Part shown: in pieces, positions 8,839 to 21,152 of the stretch
How positions within the stretch are numbered: the stretch's first letter is position 1
Layout: each line of letters opens with the position of its first letter
DNA from: SZAS-103 sp038316385
Lineage (GTDB): Bacteria; Pseudomonadota; Gammaproteobacteria; Xanthomonadales; Xanthomonadaceae
Assembly: GCA_038316385.1 (NCBI GenBank)
Contig: JBBQAN010000008.1
Span: 1-64,000, forward strand
Length of the DNA stretch: 64,000 nucleotides
Direction: 5' to 3'
Position numbers and translations under genes: made by a program
The notes under the pieces: model-generated
What the model was told of the DNA's origin: nothing
What the model saw: the letters and a program-made list of their open reading frames with translations, nothing else
The model's database searches: none

Positions 8839-9411
8839 TCACGCGTAACGACTATCCAATGCCTCGACGATCCGCTCGAACACGTCTTCCATCGAGCCCA
8901 CGCCGTCCACTGCGGTGAGTTTTTGCTGATGGCGATAGAACTCGATCACCGGCGCAGTTTGTTCGTCGTACACCTCGAGGCGCTTGCGCACGGACTCGGG
9001 ATTGTCGTCGGCGCGACCCTCGGCCTTGGCGCGGCCGGCGAGACGCGCGACCAGCAGTTCGGTATCGACATCGAGCTGGATTGCGCGTTCCATCGGCTGG
9101 GCGAGGCGCGCGAGCAAGCCATCCAGCGAATTTGCCTGCGTGAGATTGCGCGGATAGCCGTCGAGGATGTAGCCGCCGTCGGTGTCGCCCTGCGACAACC
9201 GCTCCTCCAGCATCGCCAGCACGATCGCGTCGGACACCAAACCGCCGGACTCCATCACCAATTTCGCCTGCAGACCCAGAGGCGTTTGTGCCTTCACCGC
9301 AGCGCGCAGCAGGTCGCCGGTTGAAATGTGCGGGACGCGGTAATGGTCGCGCAGGCGGGTAGCCTGCGTGCCCTTGCCGGAGCCCGGCGCGCCCAGTAAA
9401 ACCAATCGCAT
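8839..9411 (-). CDS. adk: Adenylate kinase, short type
   Basis: A 190-residue enzyme for AMP + ATP to 2 ADP. The P-loop GAPGSGKGTQ is at residues 7-16, the AMP-binding STGDLLR near 30, GYILDGYPR near 80 and RLAGRAKAEGRADDNPE in place of a full lid. The lid lacks the roughly 27-residue zinc/beta insert of the long type, as in xanthomonad and mitochondrial AK1-like forms. The ATG at 9411 starts right at MRLVLLGAPG; upstream in-frame codons are poor in family similarity. It is divergent from the PPi-phosphofructokinase gene, and 188 bases separate the starts. Confidence 0.95.
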   Translation of the reverse strand: MRLVLLGAPGSGKGTQATRLRDHYRVPHISTGDLLRAAVKAQTPLGLQAKLVMESGGLVSDAIVLAMLEERLSQGDTDGGYILDGYPRNLTQANSLDGLLARLAQPMERAIQLDVDTELLVARLAGRAKAEGRADDNPESVRKRLEVYDEQTAPVIEFYRHQQKLTAVDGVGSMEDVFERIVEALDSRYA

Positions 9412-9599
9412 ATCTGGATTCCTGAAAAAACACATCGCTGGTCGCGGACTGTCCGAATATTCGAGGCGCATCCGGCGCCGCGAGCGACGCGTCGCATTGC
9501 TACACTCGATGCAGGCTACAGTCGCACCACCTGTGCGGACGGCTTCACGCTAACCGCTGCCGGCCGCGCAAGTCAAATCAGGCCTTTGAGGATTCGGAA

Positions 9600-10853
9600 A
9601 TGGGCAAAGGCAACTTGCTGTACGCGCAATCTGGCGGGGTGACCGCGGTGATCAACGCGACCGCCTCGGCCGTGATCCAGACCGCACGCATGCACAAGGT
9701 GAAAGTGCTGGCCGCGCGCAACGGGATTCTTGGTGCACTGCGTGAAGACCTGATCGACACCTCCAAGGAATCCATCGCGGCGATCCGCGCGCTTGCGCAC
9801 ACACCGGGCGGCGCGTTCGGGTCGTGCCGTTACAAACTGAAATGCATCGACACGGACCGCGCGCAATACCAGCGGCTGATCGATGTGCTGCGCGCGCATG
9901 ACGTACGCTGGTTTCTCTATAACGGCGGTAACGATTCGGCCGATACCGCGTACAAGCTGTCGCAGATCGCTGCCGAATTCGATTACCCGCTGGCATGCAT
10001 CGGCGTGCCGAAAACCGTCGATAACGATCTCGCAGTGACCGATTGCTGTCCGGGTTTTGGGTCGGCAGCGAAGTACACGGCGGTCTCGGTGCGCGAAGCC
10101 GCGCTGGATGTCGCCGCTATGGCCGACACTTCGACCAAGGTGTTCGTGTACGAAGTGATGGGCCGGCACGCGGGCTGGCTTGCGGCCGCAGCGGGCACGG
10201 CCGGCAGCGGTTCGGATGATGCGCCGCAGGTCATCCTGTTCCCCGAACGCGCGTTCGATGAAACCGCATTCCTTGCAAAAGTGAAGGCCACGGTTGCGCG
10301 CGTTGGCTGGTGCGTGGTGGTCGCGTCCGAGGGTGTGCGCAATGCGGATGGACATTTCCTCGCCGAGGCCGGCAGCACCGATGCGTTCGGCCACGCGCAA
10401 CTCGGCGGCGTTGCGCCGTATCTCGCAGGATTGGTGAAGCGCGCACTCGGCATGAAGGTGCATTGGACTGTACCCGACTACCTGCAACGCTCGGCGCGGC
10501 ATCTCGCCTCGGCGACCGATCTCGCGCACGCGCAAGCAGTTGGCAAGGCAGCGGTCGACTATGCGATGGCTGGGAAGAATGCGGTGATGCCGGTGATCGT
10601 GCGTACGTCCGATGCGCCGTATCGCTGGAAGATCGCGCCGGCGCCGCTCGAATCACTCGCGAACCGCGAGAAGAAATTGCCGAAGAACTTCCTCCGCCGC
10701 GATGGGTATGGCATCACCGAAGTCGCACGCCGCTACCTCGCGCCGCTGATGCGCGGCGAAACACCGCCTCCGTATCGCGACGACGGTCTTCCGGACTATG
10801 TCACGTTGAAGAACACGGCGACGAAGAAAATCCTGCCGGAATGGCGCGGTTGA
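9600..10853 (+). CDS. pfp: Pyrophosphate-dependent 6-phosphofructokinase
   Basis: A 417-residue phosphofructokinase that should use PPi instead of ATP, reversibly, at the fructose-6-phosphate step. The donor-specific positions are visible. GGNDS (109-113) has Asp where ATP enzymes have the Gly of GGDGS, and PKTVDND (137-143) has Lys where ATP enzymes have Gly. AQSGGVTAVIN is the N-terminal phosphate loop and EVMGRHAGWLAA the sugar-phosphate region. The length fits the PPi group that includes the xanthomonad enzyme. It lies near the membrane and soluble pyrophosphatases, which fits a cell that treats PPi as an energy currency. Confidence 0.92.
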   Translation: MGKGNLLYAQSGGVTAVINATASAVIQTARMHKVKVLAARNGILGALREDLIDTSKESIAAIRALAHTPGGAFGSCRYKLKCIDTDRAQYQRLIDVLRAHDVRWFLYNGGNDSADTAYKLSQIAAEFDYPLACIGVPKTVDNDLAVTDCCPGFGSAAKYTAVSVREAALDVAAMADTSTKVFVYEVMGRHAGWLAAAAGTAGSGSDDAPQVILFPERAFDETAFLAKVKATVARVGWCVVVASEGVRNADGHFLAEAGSTDAFGHAQLGGVAPYLAGLVKRALGMKVHWTVPDYLQRSARHLASATDLAHAQAVGKAAVDYAMAGKNAVMPVIVRTSDAPYRWKIAPAPLESLANREKKLPKNFLRRDGYGITEVARRYLAPLMRGETPPPYRDDGLPDYVTLKNTATKKILPEWRG

Positions 10854-10973
10854 TCGCCGGGACAGACGCCGAACTTCTGACTCGTCGAACCATCGGTCCG
10901 TCACACCACATACCCAAGCTAGGCAGCGGGACCGATTTGCAATAATGTGGCGCGCTGTTTGAGGGGATCGATA

Positions 10974-11609
10974 GTGAAGACCGGATTGACGACGCTGATC
11001 GCCTGCGTCTGGGTTGCGTGCGCGAGCGCGCAGACGCCTGTTACAGCCGAACCGACGCCCGCGTCCTCGATGGTGCCTCTGCCTGCAACTGCGCCCGCAA
11101 CTGCCACCATGCCGGCAAAAACCGATCCGACAGCATGCTGCCGCGTGATCGCGGAGACGCACGTCGTCGTGGAAATCGCGGAACCCCTCAACTCATCCAA
11201 GGTGCATCGCGGAGATTTTTTTGCGTTGCGGCTGGCCGAGCCTGTCAGCCTGGATGGCAACGTCGTCATTCCCGCCGGAACGACCGGCGTGGGGCAAGTC
11301 GTGGACGCCAGTCCTTCGCGCGGCGGTGGTGCGCCGGGCAAACTGGTCCTGGCTGCACGCCATCTGGACTATGCGGGCCAGCAATTGCCGTTGCATGCCC
11401 TCAAGCTCGGCGCGAAAGGAAAGGACAATAGCGCGCTTGCGATGGGGGTCTCCTTCGCTGCCGGCCCGTTCGCCATGTTCGTCCACGGCGGCCAAATCGA
11501 GATCCCAGTTGGGACCCGGGCCGATGCCAAGCTCGCGCCGAACACCGGATCGCCGTTAACACCTGCTCCCTTCCCGCAACCAGCAACCATTCCCCAACTG
11601 GAGCACTGA
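10974..11609 (+). CDS. Exported protein of unknown function
   Basis: A 211-residue protein that I do not recognise. The GTG at 10974 follows GAGGGGA by 6 bases and opens a clean signal peptide (KTGLTTLIACVWVACASAQ). Next come a Pro/Thr/Ala-rich linker (about residues 20-50) and a CC pair. The compact domain contains VHRGDFFALRLAEPV, VIPAGTTGVGQVVDA and a late EIPVGTRADAKL. The GD-x-hydrophobic and IPAGT pattern resembles the beta folds of secretion-linked or outer-membrane-associated proteins, but I cannot name a family. Its neighbour 4 bases downstream is another secreted Ala/Pro-rich protein, so the two are probably one operon. Confidence 0.7.
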   Translation: MKTGLTTLIACVWVACASAQTPVTAEPTPASSMVPLPATAPATATMPAKTDPTACCRVIAETHVVVEIAEPLNSSKVHRGDFFALRLAEPVSLDGNVVIPAGTTGVGQVVDASPSRGGGAPGKLVLAARHLDYAGQQLPLHALKLGAKGKDNSALAMGVSFAAGPFAMFVHGGQIEIPVGTRADAKLAPNTGSPLTPAPFPQPATIPQLEH

Positions 11610-11613
11610 ATCC

Positions 11614-12189
11614 ATGCAATCCATCCTGCGCCACACCGTCCTTTGCCTCACCTTGGCGTTGCCAGCCTTCGCTTTTGCCCAAAGTAGCGCGTCGACCGCG
11701 CCGGCCACTTCATCGGCGGCCACGCCAGCTGTTGCATCCCCCGCATCTGCCGCTGATATGCAATCCGATCCCACTCCAGCAGTTCAACCGGCAGCCCAAG
11801 CCATCCCGGCCACGCCTGCCATCGCCACGGCATCCGCATCAACCAGCGGCACGATTGGCGCACCGCCAGCCGGTAAAGGTCAAATCGTGTTTTTTCGCGA
11901 CAGGAAATTTGTCGGTAGCCTGGTGAGTTACATGGTGCGCGAAGGCCAGACCGAGCTTGGCAAAATCAGCAACGGCTCCTATTTCATACAGGTTGCCGAT
12001 CCGGGTACGCACGTCTATACCGTGCATTCCGAGGCCAAGGACAACCTGACTCTGGAAATCGAGGCTGGCGAAACCTACTACGTGAGCAGCGGCATCACCA
12101 TGGGCTTCATGGCTGGCCGTCCGAATCTTGCGCCGTCAGATGCAGCCACATTCGACACCTTGCAGCCGAACCTCAAACTCAACAAATAA
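11614..12189 (+). CDS. Exported DUF2846-like protein
   Basis: A 191-residue protein with an N-terminal signal peptide (through AFAFAQ, about residue 22) and an 80-residue low-complexity Ala/Pro/Thr/Ser linker. The C-terminal domain of about 95 residues reads KGQIVFFRDRKFVGS, YMVREGQTELGKISNGSYF, GTHVYTVHSEAKDNLTLEIEAGETYYV. That matches the DUF2846 beta domain of periplasmic or lipoprotein-like proteins of unknown role. No lipobox is seen. It starts 4 bases after the previous gene, and a strong terminator follows at 12211-12240. Confidence 0.8.
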   Translation: MQSILRHTVLCLTLALPAFAFAQSSASTAPATSSAATPAVASPASAADMQSDPTPAVQPAAQAIPATPAIATASASTSGTIGAPPAGKGQIVFFRDRKFVGSLVSYMVREGQTELGKISNGSYFIQVADPGTHVYTVHSEAKDNLTLEIEAGETYYVSSGITMGFMAGRPNLAPSDAATFDTLQPNLKLNK

Positions 12190-12210
12190 CTCGCTCCTCA
12201 GTGAGGTAGA

Positions 12211-12240
12211 TGAGGGCCGCGCAAGCGGCCTTCATCTTTT
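12211..12240 (+). terminator. Rho-independent terminator after the DUF2846 gene
   Basis: TGAGGGCCGC, a GCAA loop and GCGGCCTTCA form a 10-pair stem with one G-T wobble, followed by TCTTTT. It lies 22 bases after the stop codon. The convergent gene ends just beyond it. Confidence 0.85.
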
Positions 12241-12245
12241 GGGGT

Positions 12246-12758
12246 CTAGTCGCAAGCCTTCGCCTGGATTGCGAGCATCGCGGTGAACAAGGGCGGCGTA
12301 GCGCCGGTTGCCTGCGGCTTGTCGAGATACAGCCTTGAGCGCCCTTGCGGGTCGAGTGCAGGTGGTGCGGTATTGCCTTCATGGCGCCAGACTTCGAGCA
12401 CGGCGACGCAGTTGGGCGCGTCAGTGCGCGGCACGCTGATGCGGTCGTTGAGGATCCAGCCCGACTTGGCGGTGGGCGCTTTTTTCAAGGTTGACGCATC
12501 GACGTAAGCCGCACGTTGGGCGCAGCGTTCGCGTGGCGCGGCCTCAAACGTATAGGGTTTCGTTGCATCGCCAGTAAACTGGCCCTGCAGACGCACGCAG
12601 GCTTCGGGGATGTTGCGCAGGGTATGCAATTGGCCGACCGGCTGCGCGGTGGCGATTTCGCGCTTGATTTCGGGTTGAGTGCCATCAGCGGCGCGGACGA
12701 TGGGCGCAAGCGCCAGGACAGTGGCGGCGACAGCGAGCAAAACGGATGCATGGCGCAT
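12246..12758 (-). CDS. Exported hypothetical protein with four cysteines
   Basis: A 170-residue protein I do not recognise. The ATG at 12758 has GAAGGAA upstream and opens a signal peptide ending near VRAADG (residue 24). The mature part has four Cys (EACVRL, ERCAQR, PNCVAV, KACD at the very end), which suggests two disulfides in the periplasm. A central WILNDRISVPRTD and VLEVWRHEG stretch looks like beta structure. Longer in-frame starts up to 12890 would bury the signal peptide and are rejected. It converges on the DUF2846 gene across the shared terminator region. Confidence 0.72.
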   Translation of the reverse strand: MRHASVLLAVAATVLALAPIVRAADGTQPEIKREIATAQPVGQLHTLRNIPEACVRLQGQFTGDATKPYTFEAAPRERCAQRAAYVDASTLKKAPTAKSGWILNDRISVPRTDAPNCVAVLEVWRHEGNTAPPALDPQGRSRLYLDKPQATGATPPLFTAMLAIQAKACD

Positions 12759-12987
12759 GGCGATTCCTTCATCGAAGCAGTGGCGAGGCTGCCACGCCGG
12801 CGCTGAACCGTGCCCGACGACGCTCGGCCCAAGCCGCGATGGTTGGCTAGGGCGGTTTGGTTTGCCATACTCACCCGGTTCTGCCGCCATGCGGTGGCCG
12901 GAATCGGCTTCGCTCCATCATCGAAACACCCAATCGAAATATCTCATTTGACCGGTTCAGACTGGTCTTCAGTCCGGGGAGCGCTTC

Positions 12988-15057
<2,070 letters not shown>

Positions 15058-15072
15058 ACATCCATATGAATG

Positions 15073-15129
15073 GGGCGATCATCCGTGGTCGCCCGTCGCG
15101 AACCGCGCGAACTGCCACTGGCAGTTCGC
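15073..15129. repeat. Two perfect hairpins between the hppA end copies
   Basis: GGGCGATCA-TCCG-TGGTCGCCC (15073-15094) is a 9-pair stem with a UNCG-type loop and one wobble. GCGAACTGCC-ACT-GGCAGTTCGC (15107-15129) is a perfect 10-pair stem. Neither is followed by a T run, so they are not ordinary terminators. They fill the segment between the two hppA endings and could be a remnant of recombination or a 3' RNA-stabilising element. Confidence 0.65.
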
Positions 15130-15145
15130 AAGCGCGATTCGCAAC

Positions 15146-15185
15146 TATCAATATCGTGGCGCTGCTGCTGGTACCACTGCTGTAA
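15146..15185 (+). pseudogene. hppA 3' end, copy 2 (detached, GC-rich codons)
   Basis: TATCAATAT (15146-15154) followed by GTG GCG CTG CTG CTG GTA CCA CTG CTG TAA encodes the same 12-residue ending INIVALLLVPLL as hppA, with host-like GC-rich codons. Upstream of the nine-base core the similarity to hppA stops. I read it as the original native end of hppA, displaced when copy 1 arrived. It is not translated as part of any gene I can see. Confidence 0.7.
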
Positions 15186-15205
15186 TCGCCAAGCACTGCT
15201 GCGAC

Positions 15206-15234
15206 AAAAAGCCCCGCCTCATGCGGGGCTTTTT
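15206..15234 (+). terminator. Rho-independent terminator of the hppA transcript
   Basis: GCCCCGC, a CTCAT loop and GCGGGGC are flanked by AAAAA and TTTTT, giving a strong, possibly bidirectional terminator. It lies 21 bases after the detached copy of the hppA end and about 150 bases after the stop now in use. This supports the idea that the detached copy once was the real gene end. Confidence 0.92.
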
Positions 15235-15292
15235 GTTGACGCGCATGCAGGTCGCGTACGATTCGCCCAGCATCCGCTCGAAGAAGCAGGCC

Positions 15293-17044
15293 ATGACGCC
15301 GCTCTCCACAACCGATCTGACTTCGCCGTCTCCTCCAATCGGGTCAGCCACCGACCGCCGTCGCTTCTGGCTGTTCATGCTGTTCGCGCTGCTGTTGCTT
15401 GGCGCGGGCATCGGCTTGCGTGATCCATGGCCGTCGGACGAGCCGCGTTTCACGCTGGCGGCGAAGCAGATGGTGGAATCGGGCGACTGGCTGTTTCCGC
15501 ATCGCGGTATCGAGTTGTATTCGGACAAGCCGCCGATGCTGATGTGGATGGAAGCGGCGACCTACGAAGTCGTGCGCAACTGGCGGATCGCGTTCCTGCT
15601 GCCGTCGCTGCTAGCCGGGCTACTGACGCTGGCACTGACCTATGACCTCGGCCGCAAGTTGTGGAATCCGCGCGTCGGGCTGTATGCAGCGGGCGCGTTG
15701 CTGACGGTGTTCCAGTTCGTATTCCAGGTCAAACGCGCGCAGATCGATCCGCTGGTAATGAGTTGGATCACGCTGGCGAACTGGGGCCTGCTGTTGCACT
15801 TCCTGCGCGGTCCGAACTGGCGCGCGTACTGGATTGGTTGCTTCGCGGCAGGGCTCGGGGTGATCACCAAGGGCGTAGGTTTCCTCGCGCTGTTGATGTT
15901 TGTGCCGTATCTGTTCGCGCGATTGCGCGGCTGGAAGGTGACGCGCACATCGCATGCAATGTTGCACTGGCTCGGCGGCGCGCTGGCTTTTGTATTCGCG
16001 CTCGCGCTATGGCTGGCGCCGATGCTGTTGAGCGCTCATGCGCATGGTGGCCATGAATATTCGGCGTATGTCCACGACATCCTGTTCCATCAGACCGCGC
16101 AGCGTTACGCCGAATCCTGGGCTCACCCGCAACCGTTCTGGTATTTCATTCCAGTCGTGACACTGGGCTGGTTGCCGATGTCGCTGGCTTACATTGGCGC
16201 TGCGCCACGCTGGTGGCGCGATCTGAAAGCCGGTGAGCCGCGCATCATGCTGCCGCTGGTGTGGTCGCTGATGCTGCTGGTGTTTTTCAGTTTCCCCAGC
16301 GGCAAACGCGATGTGTACCTGATGCCGGCATTGCCGATGGTCGCGCTGGCACTGGCGCCGTATCTGCCCGATCTCATCGTAGCGAAATGGTTGCGCACGA
16401 CGGCGTTCGCGCTGGCGCTTCTCGGCGGCACCTTGTTCGCAGCGATCGGATTGTTGGCGTTGAGCGGACATCCACCGCACGCGATCCAGCGATTGGTCGA
16501 GCAGCGCGACATGGGCGAACTGAAGAACATGTTGTGGACCATGCTGATCGCGGTCGGCGCTGTGTTTCTGATTGCGGCCGCCTGGTTTCGTCCGCGCGGC
16601 GGCGTGCATGCGCTGCTGATCGGCATCTGCGCGCTGTGGCTGGCGTGGAGCCTGTGGGCCTATCCGTTGTTGAACGATTCAAGCTCGGCGGGCGGATTGA
16701 TGCGCAAAGTCGGCGCCACCATCGGCCCGGATGCGGAGTTGGGCATGGTCGCGTGGAAGGAACAGAACCTGTTGATGGTGGATCGTCCGGCGCGCGATTT
16801 CGGCTTTGGACAACCGACGCCGCAACAGTACGCCGACGCCGTGCACTGGCAGGCGCAGGCGCCACAAAAGCGCTGGATCTTCATCCTCGATACCGCGATG
16901 GGAAGTTGCGTGGATCGCGCGCGCGCGATCCCGATCGGTCATGCCAATCGTCGCGACTGGTGGCTGTTCCGCCACGATGACGTGGTGCCCGGCTGCGTGC
17001 CTCCGGTCGGGCAATTGCTGCACGGCGACGATCCCGGCACCTAG
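15293..17044 (+). CDS. Family 39 (ArnT/PMT-like) membrane glycosyltransferase
   Basis: A 583-residue integral membrane protein with about 11-12 helices. It resembles the ArnT/dolichyl-mannosyltransferase group, which moves sugars from polyprenyl carriers in the periplasm. The first periplasmic loop has the acidic pair SDEPRF and the downstream YSDKPPMLMW motif, and KRAQIDPLVM and GVGFLALLM are typical of the GT39 core. SFPSGKRDVYLMPALP fits the region before the C-terminal helices. Acceptor and donor cannot be read; lipid A or a protein are both possible. The ATG at 15293 is used because a longer frame would begin inside the terminator. Confidence 0.85.
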   Translation: MTPLSTTDLTSPSPPIGSATDRRRFWLFMLFALLLLGAGIGLRDPWPSDEPRFTLAAKQMVESGDWLFPHRGIELYSDKPPMLMWMEAATYEVVRNWRIAFLLPSLLAGLLTLALTYDLGRKLWNPRVGLYAAGALLTVFQFVFQVKRAQIDPLVMSWITLANWGLLLHFLRGPNWRAYWIGCFAAGLGVITKGVGFLALLMFVPYLFARLRGWKVTRTSHAMLHWLGGALAFVFALALWLAPMLLSAHAHGGHEYSAYVHDILFHQTAQRYAESWAHPQPFWYFIPVVTLGWLPMSLAYIGAAPRWWRDLKAGEPRIMLPLVWSLMLLVFFSFPSGKRDVYLMPALPMVALALAPYLPDLIVAKWLRTTAFALALLGGTLFAAIGLLALSGHPPHAIQRLVEQRDMGELKNMLWTMLIAVGAVFLIAAAWFRPRGGVHALLIGICALWLAWSLWAYPLLNDSSSAGGLMRKVGATIGPDAELGMVAWKEQNLLMVDRPARDFGFGQPTPQQYADAVHWQAQAPQKRWIFILDTAMGSCVDRARAIPIGHANRRDWWLFRHDDVVPGCVPPVGQLLHGDDPGT

Positions 17045-17135
17045 AGTTTTCACCCGGCGCATCCGGTTTATGCTGGCCGTCACGATCCTCGTTGCAATTC
17101 GCGCACGAGAAGATTGTAAATTCAGGAGACGATCA

Positions 17136-17684
17136 ATGGCACTCGACCTTGTTCCAACCGGCCGCGACGTGCCGCACGACATCAACGTCGTCATCGAGAT
17201 TCCCAAGGACGCCGAACCGGTCAAGTACGAAGTGGACAAGGCAACCGGCGCGATCTTCGTCGACCGCGTGCTGTCGACGCCGATGCGTTATCCGTGCAAT
17301 TACGGTTACGTGCCGCATACACTGTGCGGCGATGGCGATCCGGTTGATGTATTGGTGGTGATTCCGATGCCGCTGATTCCCGGCTCGGTGATCCGTTGCC
17401 GTCCGGTCGGAATGCTCAGCATGACCGACGAAGCCGGCGCGGACACCAAGTTGCTCGCGGTGCCGGTGGATAGGGTGTTCTCCGGTTATTCGCATATCCA
17501 TGACATCGACGACGTACCGCAGCACTGGCGCGACCGCATCGGCCACTTCTTCGCGCACTACAAGGATCTGGAACCCGGCAAGTGGGTGAAGATCGAAGGC
17601 TGGCAGAACGCCGGCGCCGCGCGCCAGGAAATCCTCGACTGCGTGGAGCGCTACCAGAACACGCCAGAGAAGCCGCACTTCTAG
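17136..17684 (+). CDS. ppa: Inorganic pyrophosphatase, family I
   Basis: A 182-residue soluble enzyme that hydrolyses PPi to two phosphates. The family I signature is GDGDPVDVLVV, with its Asp cluster near residue 69, preceded by the KYEVDK and MRYPCNYGYVP blocks. VPVDRVFSGYSHI and the late HYKDLEPGKWVKIEGW follow. The ATG at 17136 has CAGGAG upstream; an in-frame extension through the GT39 gene is rejected. With hppA and the PPi-phosphofructokinase nearby the cell has three enzymes that compete for PPi within 8 kb. Confidence 0.97.
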   Translation: MALDLVPTGRDVPHDINVVIEIPKDAEPVKYEVDKATGAIFVDRVLSTPMRYPCNYGYVPHTLCGDGDPVDVLVVIPMPLIPGSVIRCRPVGMLSMTDEAGADTKLLAVPVDRVFSGYSHIHDIDDVPQHWRDRIGHFFAHYKDLEPGKWVKIEGWQNAGAARQEILDCVERYQNTPEKPHF

Positions 17685-17741
17685 GTTCAAACCTTCCTTC
17701 GCCTTCTGCGAGAAAGTTGGACTCCTAAAATACGGATGTTG

Positions 17742-18725
17742 TCACGCGCGATCGGCGATATCCGCGGCGTATTCCGATTGGGGCACCCTACGGGTGCCGT
17801 CGGCCACTGCTCTCTGGGCGACCAGGGTCATGAAAGCTTTGACGAGGGTCAGTTCATTGCGCAGCTTGATCGGCTCGCCCACGAGACGGACGCGCTCCAC
17901 GAAATGATCGAGCGCCTTGCGGAAATGCGGCCGTCCTTCGGGCCCGTCGCCGTACTGGGCCCACAGCGCCTGCCACAAATTGCAGAACCGGCGCGTGAGC
18001 TGTTGCATCGTTGCCAACTGCGGGTGCGGGATCGCGTCGACGAAGAGCAGTTCGAACATGGAACGAAGTTCCCACGGACTCATCACGAGCGGCGTGTTGA
18101 CCAATTCGTACGCCAGCTCGGGCTCGGGCCCGGCAGCTGGCAGGATGCGCTGCGGCGACTGCAGGAACGGCCCATCGTGCGAACGGCCAGCAGCAACCAT
18201 GTCCCAGAAGCGTTCGCCGCCGACGGTATCGGCCACCAGATGCACGCGCGAACGGGTGTCGTCGTTGATCACGCGATGCAATCGCCATGTGTCGAAGATC
18301 CAAGCCTCGCCGGCGGCCATGTGCACGTCGGCATCGCCGCAGTAGAACCGCACGGCAGGCTGGGTGACGATCGGTACGTGCACGCGCACGCGCTCGGCCC
18401 AGTAGTAGCCCCGGTCGGCGTGCAGCACCACTTCGGCATGGCCCGACAGCCGCATGAGGCGGGTCCGCCCGAGGACGATGCCCAGCGAGTCTAGCGCCTG
18501 CATCATGTAGGGACAGCTCAGCAGGTAAGGCGTCGGCCGCATCGCTCCGGAAAAACCTTCGTTGTCCGGATCGCCGCCGACTGCCACCAGCGGCAGCATC
18601 GAATTGCCGATGAAGCCTTCCGGATGTGGCTTCCAGCACGATTCCGGGATCGCCTCGATTTCCGCTGCGAGCGCGGCGGCATCGAACAGCAGCGGAAGTT
18701 GCACAAAAGGATCGGGCAATTTCAT
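17742..18725 (-). CDS. Aspartyl/asparaginyl beta-hydroxylase-like Fe(II)/2-oxoglutarate enzyme
   Basis: A 327-residue protein of the AspH-type cupin oxygenase family. The core has the first iron region HADRGYYWAERVRVHVPI, a WIFDTWRLHRVIND stretch, and SRVHLVADT with the distal His and the 2-oxoglutarate-binding Arg. About 120 C-terminal residues (after GPEPELAYELVN) form an extra alpha-helical region. Substrates of bacterial members are mostly unknown. The ATG at 18725 is chosen; a TTG at 18758 would add 11 residues. It converges on ppa and stands alone. A second, broken member of the family lies at 22.1-22.7 kb. Confidence 0.82.
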   Translation of the reverse strand: MKLPDPFVQLPLLFDAAALAAEIEAIPESCWKPHPEGFIGNSMLPLVAVGGDPDNEGFSGAMRPTPYLLSCPYMMQALDSLGIVLGRTRLMRLSGHAEVVLHADRGYYWAERVRVHVPIVTQPAVRFYCGDADVHMAAGEAWIFDTWRLHRVINDDTRSRVHLVADTVGGERFWDMVAAGRSHDGPFLQSPQRILPAAGPEPELAYELVNTPLVMSPWELRSMFELLFVDAIPHPQLATMQQLTRRFCNLWQALWAQYGDGPEGRPHFRKALDHFVERVRLVGEPIKLRNELTLVKAFMTLVAQRAVADGTRRVPQSEYAADIADRA

Positions 18726-19165
18726 GGGATCGGTACCTGCACAGCTGGGCTGATTCAATCACGGGTTCTTGTTGCGCGCGCTGGAATCCATCTTCCGTGC
18801 TCCCATCGCGCGGATCGTCGAAACGGGTTCATCGTGCGTCGCCAGGCCGATAGACTCATCCGATAGATTCTAAGGTATGGCGCCATCCCGGGAAACGAGG
18901 CGTTGCAGATGGTCAAGCGCTCCGCCGCATGCGGCGAACGAGGCTGTCGAACGCAATGATTGCAAAAGAGGCCGGTGAAGAACACCAGCACGATGGCGAC
19001 TTTCGGGGCGCTCAAGACCTTCGCGATGGTTTTGCCGTTCCAGGTGTTTTCATCGAGGAGTCGCTTCCACATCGTCTTCGTTCCTGACCATCGGGAGGTT
19101 CGGACCGACCCTCCACGTCCAAAGTATCTCGCGGTCGTGCCAAGGCAAGGACTCGCACCACAACA
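18726..19165. other. Intergenic stretch between the AspH-like gene and thiC
   Basis: This is 440 bases without a clear gene. It should carry the promoter of the reverse-strand AspH-like gene and the 3' end of the thiC transcript. No T-tailed hairpin is visible after thiC. The only candidate coding content is the weak reverse-strand frame listed separately. Confidence 0.4.
18755..19072 (-). CDS. Doubtful small membrane protein
   Basis: This is an open frame of 105 codons with AGGAACGA about 7 bases before its ATG. The first 40 residues are protein-like: a charged start (WKRLLDENTWNGKTIAKVL) and then one hydrophobic helix (VAIVLVFFTGLFCNHC). The rest is Arg/Pro-rich and looks like non-coding sequence. 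It may be a real short membrane peptide whose frame runs on by chance, a decayed gene, or nothing. No family is recognised. Confidence 0.25.
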   Translation of the reverse strand: MWKRLLDENTWNGKTIAKVLSAPKVAIVLVFFTGLFCNHCVRQPRSPHAAERLTICNASFPGMAPYLRIYRMSLSAWRRTMNPFRRSARWEHGRWIPARATRTRD

Positions 19166-21061
<1,896 letters not shown>

Positions 21062-21069
21062 TGATGTCA

Positions 21070-21124
21070 CTCCCGCGCAACCAGCGCGATGGCCGCGCAC
21101 ATGGCGCGGATTGCAAACGGGAGG
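21070..21124 (-). promoter_or_regulatory. Predicted Shine-Dalgarno sequestering platform of thiC
   Basis: On the reverse strand the thiC ribosome site GCGGGAG (21070-21076) is complementary to CCTCCCG (21118-21124). The latter can also pair with GGGAGG (21159-21164) in the 3' arm of the riboswitch. This gives a switch: ligand-bound aptamer frees CCTCCCG to mask the ribosome site, while the unbound aptamer holds it away. The pairing is read by eye and has not been folded. Confidence 0.55.
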
Positions 21125-21152
21125 ACGCCGCGGCATGCGAAACGCCGTGCTG

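Noticed and set aside
17777..17801. Hairpin GGCACCC-TAC-GGGTGCC as a terminator for ppa or the AspH-like gene
   Set aside because: It lies within the AspH-like coding region near its end and has no T run on either strand.
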